A stretch of DNA of 64,000 nucleotides from SH-MAG3 sp035461245 (GTDB lineage: Bacteria > Gemmatimonadota > Gemmatimonadetes > Longimicrobiales > RSA9), in NCBI GenBank assembly GCA_035461245.1, contig DATHVP010000137.1, positions 1 to 64,000 on the forward strand, in the 5' to 3' direction. The notes under the pieces are model-generated. The model ran no database searches and was not told the origin of the DNA. It saw only the letters and a list, made by a program, of their open reading frames with translations. This document shows, piece by piece, positions 1 through 6,934 of the stretch. The position numbers and the translations under genes were made by a program. Position 1 is the stretch's first letter. Every line of letters begins with the position of its first letter.

Positions 1-335
1 AGGACCAGTATCTCGTGCTGGACGAGGGCCTCGCACTGCTGGATGGGCACTGGGAGTTGCGCCTGCACATCGTCGCCGGCACGGGTCCCGAACCGGACCT
101 GGAACTGAGCGACGTCGCCATGAGCCTCTACTCCGAGCTGCGCCGCAGTGCCCGGGCGGCGGTGCCGTTTCCTGCCGACGGCCGACGTCTCATGAGCGCG
201 GCGTTCCTGGTGGAGCGGGCGCACTGGCTCGAGTTCATGGACCGGGCCGAGGAGTTGGACGGCGCGCACCCGGAGGTGACCTTTGACATAACGGGACCCT
301 GGCCCGCCTACGATTTCGTCCGCATCGCTGTCTAG
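1..335 (+). CDS. GvpL/GvpF family gas vesicle protein (C-terminal part)
   Basis: The reading frame is open from the left edge, so this is the 3' end of a longer gene; the GTG at 15 is internal. The last residues carry the GvpF/GvpL signature: a 'LMSAAFLVER' stretch followed by a charged helix and the near-terminal 'ITGPWPAYDFV' motif (family consensus tGPWPPYsFV). GvpF/L proteins are structural or accessory components of the protein shell of gas vesicles. The stop at 333-335 lies only 3 bases before the priA ATG, so the two may share a transcript. The rest of any gas vesicle cluster would lie left of the window. The family call rests on about 107 residues but the motif is distinctive. Confidence 0.82.
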   Translation, partial: DQYLVLDEGLALLDGHWELRLHIVAGTGPEPDLELSDVAMSLYSELRRSARAAVPFPADGRRLMSAAFLVERAHWLEFMDRAEELDGAHPEVTFDITGPWPAYDFVRIAV

Positions 336-338
336 GCC

Positions 339-2597
339 ATGCTCGTCGAAGTCGCACTGCCCGTCCCCCTGCCCCGCAATTTCGCGTATCGCAGCACGGT
401 CCCGCTCGAGCCGGGCATGCGCGTGCGCGTCCCGTTCTCCGGCCGTCGGCTGGTGGGCTGGGTCGTGGGAGAGGCAACGCCCGACCGGGAGCTGAAGCGG
501 ATCCGGGACGTGGAGGCCGTCCTCGACGAGGTGCCCAGTGTGCCCCCGGATGTGCTGGAGCTATGCCGGTGGATCTCCAGCTACTACCTGACATCGCTGG
601 GCCTGGTCCTGCGCGGCGCCGTGCCAGCGGTGCTGTCGGACACGGCGCGGACGTCAGCTCCCATACGGACCCGTCGCGTCCTGCGCATAAGCCGGGAGCT
701 GCCCACGCTGACGGCCCGGGACGAAACGTTCGGCCGGGCACGGCGCCAGCGGGAATGCTACGAGGCGGTGGAGTCCATGGGCGGGCGGGCCGACGTTCGT
801 CACCTGAGCGACGTCCTGGGCTTCAGTGCAGGCGTGATCCGCGGCCTCGTGGAGCGCGAACTGGCCGTGGTGGAGGACGAACGGGAGGAACGGGACCCGT
901 TCACCGCCTTCGACGCCGGCCCGCCGGCCCGTCACGCGCCTACAGGTGACCAGGCGGCGGCGCTGGCAGTTCTCCGGGATGCTGCCGCCGGCAGAGATCC
1001 GACGCCGTTCCTGCTCCATGGCGTCACCGGCTCCGGCAAGACGCTGGTCTACATCGAGCTGCTCCGGGAGGTGGTCCAGCGCCAGGGCCGGGGCGCCATC
1101 GTGCTGGTGCCGGAGATCGCGCTGACCCCGCAGACGGTCGCCCGTTTCCGGGCCGAGTTCGGCGACGTCGTCGCCGTCCTGCATTCGGCGCTGTCCGATG
1201 GCGAAAGATTCGACGCGTGGCAGGCGCTCCGTGAGGGCCGGCGCCGCATCGCCATTGGCGCGCGCTCGGCCATTTTTGCGCCGGTCCCGGAGCTGGGCGC
1301 CATCATCGTGGACGAGGAGCACGAGGCCAGCTACAAGCAGTCCGAGGCGCCGCGCTACCACGCCCGGGAGGTCGCTGTCGTCCGGGCGCAGGCGGCCGGT
1401 GCCGTATGCGTGCTGGGCAGCGCCACGCCGGCGCTGGAGAGCTGGCAGAACGCGCAGAGCGGCAAGTACCGCCTGCTCTCCCTGCCGCAGCGCGTGGAAG
1501 GGCGGCCGCTGCCGCCGGTGGAGGTGGTGGACCTGCGTCGGGAGCGGGAGCTGGAGTCCCAGTCGCCGGTGCCGCGGCCCGGCCCGCTCATCCTGTCGGA
1601 CCCGCTGGTGGGCGAAGTGCACGCGCGACTGCAACGCGGCGAGCAGAGCATCCTGCTGCTGAACCGCCGCGGCTACGCCACGTTCGTGCAGTGCCGGGCC
1701 TGCGGCCACGTCTGGCACTGCGACGAGTGCAACGTCTCCCTCACCTATCACCGCGGCCGCCGTCGCCTCGTCTGCCACTACTGCCTGCACGACGAGGCGC
1801 CGCCGGCCACCTGCCCTGCGTGCCGTTCCGACGACATCTCGTTCAAGGGCGTTGGCACCGAACAGGTGGAACGCGCCGTCACCGACCTGTTCCCCACGGC
1901 ACGCGTCGCACGGATGGACGTGGACACGACGTCGGCGAAGTGGTCGCACCACGAGATCCTCGAGCGCGTCGGCGCCGGCGAGGTCGACATCCTGCTCGGC
2001 ACGCAGATGATCGCGAAAGGTCTCGACTTCCCCAACGTCACCCTCGTCGGCGTCATCAACGCCGACGTCGCCATGAACCTGCCGGACTTCCGCGCCAGCG
2101 AACGCACGTTCCAGCTGCTGACACAGGTGGCCGGCCGGGCGGGACGCGGACCGAAGGGTGGCCTCGTCCTCATCCAGACGTCGCTGCCGTCGCACTACGC
2201 CATCCGCGCCGCGCTGGACCACGACTTCGAGAGCTTCGCCGAGCGCGAGCTGCAGGTCCGCGCCGCGCCGGAGTACCCGCCGCACACCCGCCTGGTCAAC
2301 ATCGTCCTCAGCGGTACCGATGAGACTATCGTGCAGGACACGGCGACAGACGCCGCCGACTGGGTACGCCGACTGCTGCACGAACGCGGCGCCGCCGAAC
2401 TTCTCACCGTCACCGGTCCCGCGCCCTGCGCCATAGACCGCATCCGCGGGCGCTGGCGCTGGCATTTTCTGCTCCGCAGCCGCTCCGCCCGCACCCTCGG
2501 CGGCGTCTGCCGCGAGTTCCAGCATCGGTTCGACGCCCGCCCCGGCAAGGCCGACATCCGGGTGGTCCTGGACCGGGACCCGGTGAGTCTACTATAG
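339..2597 (+). CDS. priA: Primosomal protein N' (replication restart helicase PriA)
   Basis: A 752-residue superfamily-2 3'-5' DNA helicase that recognises stalled forks and reloads the replisome. Visible in order: an N-terminal 3'-DNA-end-binding domain (about 1-105), a winged-helix region, Walker A 'GVTGSGKT' near residue 230, the DEEH helicase box near 325, the cysteine-rich zinc insertion with four CxxC pairs (about 448-490) typical of PriA, and the C-terminal helicase lobe with the 'GTQMIAKGLDFP' motif and an 'RAGR' motif. Length is normal for PriA. The ATG at 339 follows the preceding stop by 3 bases. No missing motif was seen. Confidence 0.96.
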   Translation: MLVEVALPVPLPRNFAYRSTVPLEPGMRVRVPFSGRRLVGWVVGEATPDRELKRIRDVEAVLDEVPSVPPDVLELCRWISSYYLTSLGLVLRGAVPAVLSDTARTSAPIRTRRVLRISRELPTLTARDETFGRARRQRECYEAVESMGGRADVRHLSDVLGFSAGVIRGLVERELAVVEDEREERDPFTAFDAGPPARHAPTGDQAAALAVLRDAAAGRDPTPFLLHGVTGSGKTLVYIELLREVVQRQGRGAIVLVPEIALTPQTVARFRAEFGDVVAVLHSALSDGERFDAWQALREGRRRIAIGARSAIFAPVPELGAIIVDEEHEASYKQSEAPRYHAREVAVVRAQAAGAVCVLGSATPALESWQNAQSGKYRLLSLPQRVEGRPLPPVEVVDLRRERELESQSPVPRPGPLILSDPLVGEVHARLQRGEQSILLLNRRGYATFVQCRACGHVWHCDECNVSLTYHRGRRRLVCHYCLHDEAPPATCPACRSDDISFKGVGTEQVERAVTDLFPTARVARMDVDTTSAKWSHHEILERVGAGEVDILLGTQMIAKGLDFPNVTLVGVINADVAMNLPDFRASERTFQLLTQVAGRAGRGPKGGLVLIQTSLPSHYAIRAALDHDFESFAERELQVRAAPEYPPHTRLVNIVLSGTDETIVQDTATDAADWVRRLLHERGAAELLTVTGPAPCAIDRIRGRWRWHFLLRSRSARTLGGVCREFQHRFDARPGKADIRVVLDRDPVSLL

Positions 2598-2834
2598 GCC
2601 GCCAGCGCTGAGGCCGCGCTGCCAAGGGGGTGGGGCATTGTCTGGCACGCAGCGCCGAGACTGGCGGGCCCTGGCGTCGCCCTCAGCGCACCGCAGGTAA
2701 CGCGCCCCTTACCGCGTCCGCAGGACGCACGGCCTCAGCCGCGGTCACAGGCCGCGGCGGCCTCCCCGCAGGGACACTGTTGTAATCCGGCCCCCTCAGA
2801 CGTTATTCTCTAAGCGGCGGCATGTCGCCGTCGG
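2598..2834. other. Intergenic region upstream of the HNH gene
   Basis: 237 bases with no credible gene. It contains a CCGCGG-centred imperfect palindrome around 2738-2760 and a weak sigma70-like pair: TTGTAA at 2780-2785 and TATTCT at 2804-2809 with an 18-base spacer, which could start transcription of the HNH gene. Nothing else is recognisable. Confidence 0.35.
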
Positions 2835-3446
2835 GTGCGCAGTGGAAAGGAGGCCGTCTTCACTGCATCAGGTTGCCTGGCTCTGAATGCCTCATTCGAG
2901 CCGCTGACGATCCTGCCCATTCGGCGGGCGTTGCGGCTCGTGATCGACCGGAAGGCCGAGATCCTCGAAGTCGATGACTCCCGCTTGTTCAGGTCTGAAA
3001 AGCGGAACATGCCCTGCCCGCTGGTCATCCGTCTCGTCCGTTATGTGCACGTCCCGCGCAAGTTCCGCCGTCAGGTCACCAACACCTTCCTCTTTGCCCG
3101 GGACGGCTACCGCTGCATGTACTGCGGCCGCCATCGCACGGTGTTGCGGGGCAGGGAGTTCCTGACGAGGGACCACGTGGTTCCCATGTCGCGGGGAGGC
3201 CCCAACACGTGGGATAACGTGGTCACGGCGTGTTCCCCCTGCAATAATCGCAAGGGCAGCCACATGCCGGAGGAAGTGGCCATGTTCCCGCTGCACCCGC
3301 CCCATGAGCCGAACTACGTCGAACTCGTGTGGGCCGTCCGCCGGATCACGCCGGTGCAGGCGAAGTACATTCGCATGTTCTACGGCGAGGCTGTGCTGAA
3401 GGCGCTGCAGCAGCAGGAGACGGACGGCCACGACCTGGTCGCCTGA
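2835..3446 (+). CDS. HNH endonuclease family protein
   Basis: About 203 residues. The C-terminal half is an HNH nuclease fold: a CxxC pair ('CMYCGR', about residues 95-98), 'LTRDHVVPMSRGG' with the catalytic histidine, a 'TWDNVVTACSPCN' helix with the second CxxC pair, and a following 'NRKG'. The N-terminal ~60 residues ('LNASFEPLTILPIRRAL', 'KAEILEV') match the domain usual in this widespread bacterial HNH family, which is usually annotated only as endonuclease. The GTG at 2835 is the only good in-frame start, yet a strong Shine-Dalgarno-like GGAAAGGAGG (2844-2853) lies inside the gene with no ATG, GTG or TTG at the right distance, so the start is uncertain. Confidence 0.85.
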   Translation: MRSGKEAVFTASGCLALNASFEPLTILPIRRALRLVIDRKAEILEVDDSRLFRSEKRNMPCPLVIRLVRYVHVPRKFRRQVTNTFLFARDGYRCMYCGRHRTVLRGREFLTRDHVVPMSRGGPNTWDNVVTACSPCNNRKGSHMPEEVAMFPLHPPHEPNYVELVWAVRRITPVQAKYIRMFYGEAVLKALQQQETDGHDLVA

Positions 3447-3506
3447 CAGCGGACGCCAGAAGATCACGTGGTCCGGCGGCCTGTGGCGCCGCGCGATACC
3501 CGCTGA

Positions 3507-4169
3507 TCAGGTGAGCAGTATGTCGCCGGTGGCGGCGATGAACGCGGCGATGGCGACGAAGATGAGGGCCAGTGTGACCGGGATGAGCACTGCGGCGAGA
3601 ACGCGGCCCAGGCTCGTCCGGTGGCCTTCCCGCAGTCCGATGATGGCTATGCCCACCATCCAGATGAACCCTCCCACCGTGCCTATCACGGGCACGACGG
3701 CCAGGATCTGGGGCGAGTAAGCGAAGGCGAATACACGCGTGGTGAAGCGGAAGCTGCGGTTCGCGCCGCCAAACAGCTTCAGCAGCGCATGTGTTACGCC
3801 TGCCGCAATGAAGAGTGACAGCAGCAGGATCACGGGCGCCATGAGGAATTCCAGCAGCGGATTCATCCCGCCGCCCAGCGGCAGCTCGCCCAGGACCGCT
3901 TCTGATTCCGGCTCCAGCCCGCCCAGCGTCAGCGTCCAGAACAGGTCCGCGCCGGCCACCGCAATACCGAGGGGTATGTAGTAGAGCAGTGCCGTGCGGA
4001 TGGTGCCATCTGCCGGCATGGCGCGGAAGAAGGACCTGGGCCTCAGGCTCGCGCCCGTCCATGTCTCCCCAAACGCGGCCACGACCGATTCGCCCTGCGC
4101 CGGCGGCCAGGGGAAACGCCGCGTGGGCTCGGGCACGACGTCGTGGGGATACTCTGGGTACTCGTCCAC
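3507..4169 (-). CDS. Yip1/YIP1-family integral membrane protein
   Basis: 220 residues with a soluble proline-rich N-terminus (about 1-60, containing 'SFFRAMP', a typical Yip1 entry motif) followed by about five hydrophobic segments (near 65-80, 110-130, 145-165, 170-185 and 195-218). This fits the bacterial Yip1 domain family of inner-membrane proteins, whose biochemical role is not established. The GTG start at 4169 shares one base with the TAG stop of the receiver gene (TAGTG), so the two are translationally coupled. A role linked to the response regulator is only an inference from that coupling. Confidence 0.75.
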   Translation of the reverse strand: MDEYPEYPHDVVPEPTRRFPWPPAQGESVVAAFGETWTGASLRPRSFFRAMPADGTIRTALLYYIPLGIAVAGADLFWTLTLGGLEPESEAVLGELPLGGGMNPLLEFLMAPVILLLSLFIAAGVTHALLKLFGGANRSFRFTTRVFAFAYSPQILAVVPVIGTVGGFIWMVGIAIIGLREGHRTSLGRVLAAVLIPVTLALIFVAIAAFIAATGDILLT

Positions 4170-4582
4170 TAGTCGGTAGGGTCGAGCCAGCCGTGGATCT
4201 TGGAGACAAGGCCCCGGATATCCACCGGCTTGCGCACGAAGTCGCTGGCGCCAGCCTGAAGGGCTAGCTTCTGGGCGCCTTCCATGGCGGTGACCGCTAT
4301 GATGGGAGTCGCTGACGTGGTGTCATGCCGGCGCAGTTCGCGCGTCGCCTCGAAGCCGTCCAGCTCCGGCATCATGATGTCCATGAGGATCAGGTCCGGT
4401 TGGGCGCTGAGGGCGAGCTCCACAGCTTCGCGGCCGTTGACCGCTTCCAGGACGCGATACCCGAAGGCTTCCAGGATCGCCCTCATGGCGTCCCGGCTGT
4501 CCAGGTGATCCTCTGCCACCAGTATCGTCGCGGTGTCCGGCCGACCGTCTACAGTGGCCGCAGCAGTCCTGCTGAGATGCAT
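4169..4582 (-). CDS. Stand-alone response regulator receiver domain protein
   Basis: 137 residues, almost entirely a CheY-like receiver. Seen: the acidic pocket 'VAEDH' (E24, D25), the phosphoacceptor D68 in 'LILMDIMMPELDG', the conserved Thr near 98 ('AVTAMEG') and K118 in 'FVRKPV'. No output domain follows, so it acts through protein contacts, as DivK- or CheY-type proteins do. I start it at the ATG at 4582 because the receiver fold begins about 17 residues later and the frame upstream has no recognisable sequence. It is the first gene of a two-gene unit with the Yip1 protein and is divergent from the PTPS-family gene at 4712. No histidine kinase is encoded nearby. Confidence 0.88.
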   Translation of the reverse strand: MHLSRTAAATVDGRPDTATILVAEDHLDSRDAMRAILEAFGYRVLEAVNGREAVELALSAQPDLILMDIMMPELDGFEATRELRRHDTTSATPIIAVTAMEGAQKLALQAGASDFVRKPVDIRGLVSKIHGWLDPTD

Positions 4583-4711
4583 GTCCCGTGTACTTATGCG
4601 AGCGGGCGCGGCCGCGAAGTCGGAACTCGTGCCCATGAACGTGCCGGACGGCGGTGCAAGTTCCGCGCCCTCCACTGGACGCTGTTCGCCGCCGGGCCTA
4701 GCTTGCCTCGC

Positions 4712-5137
4712 ATGAACGCGTATCTGACCCGGTGCGTCCGCTTTGCTGCCGCCCACCGCTACTACCGCAGTGAATGGTCCGAGGAGCGGAACCGGCAGGT
4801 GTTCGGAGCGTGCAGCAACCCGCACGGGCACGGGCATAATTACCGGCTCGAGGTGATGGTGCAAGCCCCCGTGGATCCTGTGACGGGCTTCACCGTGGAT
4901 TTGTCCGAGCTGGATGCCATCCTCCGGGACGAGGTGGTGGCGCCACTGGACCATCAGCACCTGAACCACGCCGTGCCCGAGTTTGCTGCCGGCCTGGTGC
5001 CCACGTGCGAGAATATCGTGCTGTGGCTGTGGCCGCGGCTGGCACGGCGGATCATTCCTCCCGCCCGTCTGCATCGGCTGCGGTTGCACGAGGATGATTG
5101 CCTGTTCGTGGACTATGATGGCGGGGTAGCGCCATGA
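4712..5137 (+). CDS. 6-pyruvoyl-tetrahydropterin synthase / QueD family protein
   Basis: 141 residues with the T-fold PTPS signature: His15 in 'AAAHRYY', then 'CSNPHGHGHNY' (catalytic-type C34 and zinc ligands H40 and H42), 'VDLSELD' and 'LDHQHLN', and C-terminal 'PTCEN' and 'LHEDD' motifs. Members convert dihydroneopterin triphosphate either to 6-pyruvoyl-tetrahydropterin or to 6-carboxy-tetrahydropterin for queuosine. The C-x3-[HN]GHGHNY form seen here looks closer to the eukaryote-like PTPS branch than to the E. coli QueD form (CxxxHGHS), and no queC or queE is nearby, so I give no symbol. The ATG at 4712 is chosen because family alignment begins there; the frame extends upstream without homology. 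It overlaps the next gene by ATGA. Confidence 0.85.
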   Translation: MNAYLTRCVRFAAAHRYYRSEWSEERNRQVFGACSNPHGHGHNYRLEVMVQAPVDPVTGFTVDLSELDAILRDEVVAPLDHQHLNHAVPEFAAGLVPTCENIVLWLWPRLARRIIPPARLHRLRLHEDDCLFVDYDGGVAP

Positions 5138-5400
5138 CGGATGTGGCCGGCCGTCGCCGGTTCCTGTACGAGGGCCAGGAATGGCTGGCATGGTCCGCTG
5201 GCGCGGGCGCGTACGGAACCGGCGCCTACGGCCTCGCACCCGTGGAAGCGGTACACTTCGCCCGGGCAACACAGCCAGCAGCGCCTGTGCGCGAAGCGCT
5301 GCTCGCCCGGGGCCGGTTCCAGTGCCTTCACGACTCGGAACTGATAGGGTTGCTCGAGTCAGCGACACCCATCGTCGAGCCCGACGGGCGTCAGTCCTGA
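5134..5400 (+). CDS. Small conserved-looking protein of unknown function
   Basis: 88 residues, starting at the ATG that overlaps the stop of the PTPS-family gene (ATGA, 5134-5137), so it is very likely translated from the same mRNA. Composition is unremarkable; the N-terminus 'FLYEGQEWLAWSAG' and the middle 'PVEAVHF' look like a compact beta-rich fold. No signal peptide, transmembrane segment or metal-binding pattern is visible. I do not recognise the family. It ends 10 bases before the convergent stop of the Rieske-like gene. Confidence 0.6.
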   Translation: MTDVAGRRRFLYEGQEWLAWSAGAGAYGTGAYGLAPVEAVHFARATQPAAPVREALLARGRFQCLHDSELIGLLESATPIVEPDGRQS

Positions 5401-5410
5401 ACCTCGCCCA

Positions 5411-5746
5411 TCATGTCCCCGTCGTGCCGTCACCATCCCGGGGCGGGCCCACCAGCACCTGATTGCCCTCCACCCGGATAGCGTGGGCTGCGAGCTCGCC
5501 ATCACCATCCAGCTGGCGGCCTGTGCGTACATCGAAACGCGCCTCATCGTTGGGACAGACCAGCGCGTCACCCTCGATGCGGCCGTCGGTGGCCAGGTTT
5601 GTCCCGTCCACCGGACAACGGGCAGCCAGGGCGTAGTAGGTCTGCCCGACGTTGGCGACGGCCAGGCGGCGGCCGTGCACTTCCACTTCCCGTACGGCGC
5701 CGGGCCCGAGATCAGGCGTCCGCAGGACTGTTTCAAAAGATGCCAT
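5411..5746 (-). CDS. Rieske-fold protein lacking both cluster histidines
   Basis: 111 residues with the layout of a small Rieske [2Fe-2S] ferredoxin (NirD/BphA3 type): beta strands, a 'CPVDG' loop at 44-48, a spacer of 15 residues, then a 'CPND..ARFDVRTG' loop at 64-76. In the canonical C-x-H ... C-x-x-H motif, position 46 here is Val instead of His and position 67 is Asp instead of His; both cysteines (C44, C64) remain. A normal Rieske cluster is therefore unlikely. The start at 5746 is supported by a strong GGAGGGAGG about 5 bases upstream. It is divergent from trpS and convergent with the 88-residue gene. Confidence 0.75.
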   Translation of the reverse strand: MASFETVLRTPDLGPGAVREVEVHGRRLAVANVGQTYYALAARCPVDGTNLATDGRIEGDALVCPNDEARFDVRTGRQLDGDGELAAHAIRVEGNQVLVGPPRDGDGTTGT

Positions 5747-5872
5747 GTGAACCTCCCTCCCGCGTGCCGTCGGCGCAACAAGCGGGCCGGTTCGCGGCGA
5801 CGACTGGACGCGGCGGTTCCGGCCGCTATCTTCCGCGTCCGTACAAATGCATACAGAGTGGGGAGAGTCGCT

Positions 5873-6886
5873 GTGAGGAGCGGGACACGACGTCGCATCC
5901 TGACGGGAGACCGGCCGACGGGCCGGCTGCACCTGGGGCACTGGGTGGGCAGCATCGCCAACCGGGTGCGGCTGCAGGACGAGTACGAATGCTTCTTCAT
6001 CATCGCCGACTGGCACACGCTGACGACGCGGCCGGAGAAGTCGGCCATCAGCGAGGTGCCGGGCAACATCCGCGAGATGGTGCTGGACTACCTGGCGTGC
6101 GGCATCGATCCGGAGCGGTCGACGATTTTCGTGCAGTCGGCCGTGCCGGAAACGGCGGAACTCAACCTGGTCTTCGAGATGCTGGTCTCACTGCCGCGCC
6201 TGGAGCGGTTGCCCAGCATCAAGGACATGGCGGCGGCGGCGCATCTCGACGTCATGCCGTTCGGCCTGGTGGGCTACCCCGTGCTGCAGGCGGCGGACAT
6301 CCTGCTGCCCAGGGCGGACGTGGTGCCAGTGGGCAGGGACAATGTGCCGCACGTCGAGATCACCCGTGAGATCGCCCGCCGCTTCAACTTCCTCTATGGC
6401 GGCGTCTTCACCGAACCGGAGGCCCTCATCAGCGACACGCCGACGCTGCCGGGCGTGAATGGCATGCAGAAGATGTCGAAGTCGCTGGACAACGCCATCA
6501 TGCTGGGCGACGACGCGGACGTCGTGCGCAAGCGAGTCATGTCCATGTACACGGATCCCAACCGTCTCCGGGCGACGGATCCCGGCACGGTCGAGGGGAA
6601 CCCCGTCTTCATCTACCATGACGCGTTCAACATGGACATCGAGGAGGTCGAAGACCTGAAGGTCCGGTACAGGGAAGGACGGGTGGGGGACGTCGAGGTG
6701 AAGAAGAAGCTGTTCGCCGCACTGGATGCGTTCCTGGCGCCGATCCGGGAGCGTCGGGAGGAGTACGCTGCCCGACCGGACATCGTGGACGAGATCCTGC
6801 ACGCGGGCAATGAGGTGATGCGGCGCGAGGCGCAGGAGACCATCCGCCTGGTCCGCGACGCCATGGGGCTCACCTATTTCCGGTAG
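5873..6886 (+). CDS. trpS: Tryptophan--tRNA ligase
   Basis: 337 residues, a normal length for class Ic TrpRS. Seen: 'GDRPTGRLHLGHWVG' with the HIGH-type motif HLGH near residue 20, 'DWHTLTT', the tryptophan-pocket region 'YPVLQAADIL' and 'VGRDNVPHVE', and 'MQKMSKSLDN', the KMSKS loop near 200. It charges tRNA-Trp. I start at the GTG at 5873, preceded by GGGGAGAG at a proper distance; this places the HIGH motif at the usual position, while the frame upstream has no family resemblance. A TATCTT (-10-like) lies about 45 bases upstream. Confidence 0.95.
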   Translation: MRSGTRRRILTGDRPTGRLHLGHWVGSIANRVRLQDEYECFFIIADWHTLTTRPEKSAISEVPGNIREMVLDYLACGIDPERSTIFVQSAVPETAELNLVFEMLVSLPRLERLPSIKDMAAAAHLDVMPFGLVGYPVLQAADILLPRADVVPVGRDNVPHVEITREIARRFNFLYGGVFTEPEALISDTPTLPGVNGMQKMSKSLDNAIMLGDDADVVRKRVMSMYTDPNRLRATDPGTVEGNPVFIYHDAFNMDIEEVEDLKVRYREGRVGDVEVKKKLFAALDAFLAPIRERREEYAARPDIVDEILHAGNEVMRREAQETIRLVRDAMGLTYFR

Positions 6887-6934
6887 CGGACCTTCCGGGC
6901 GCGCAGAACGGTACAAGGCGGGACTTCCGATGAG

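Noticed and set aside
654..2525. Long antisense frame opposite priA
   Set aside because: GC-rich codon shadow with no domain; priA on the other strand is clear.
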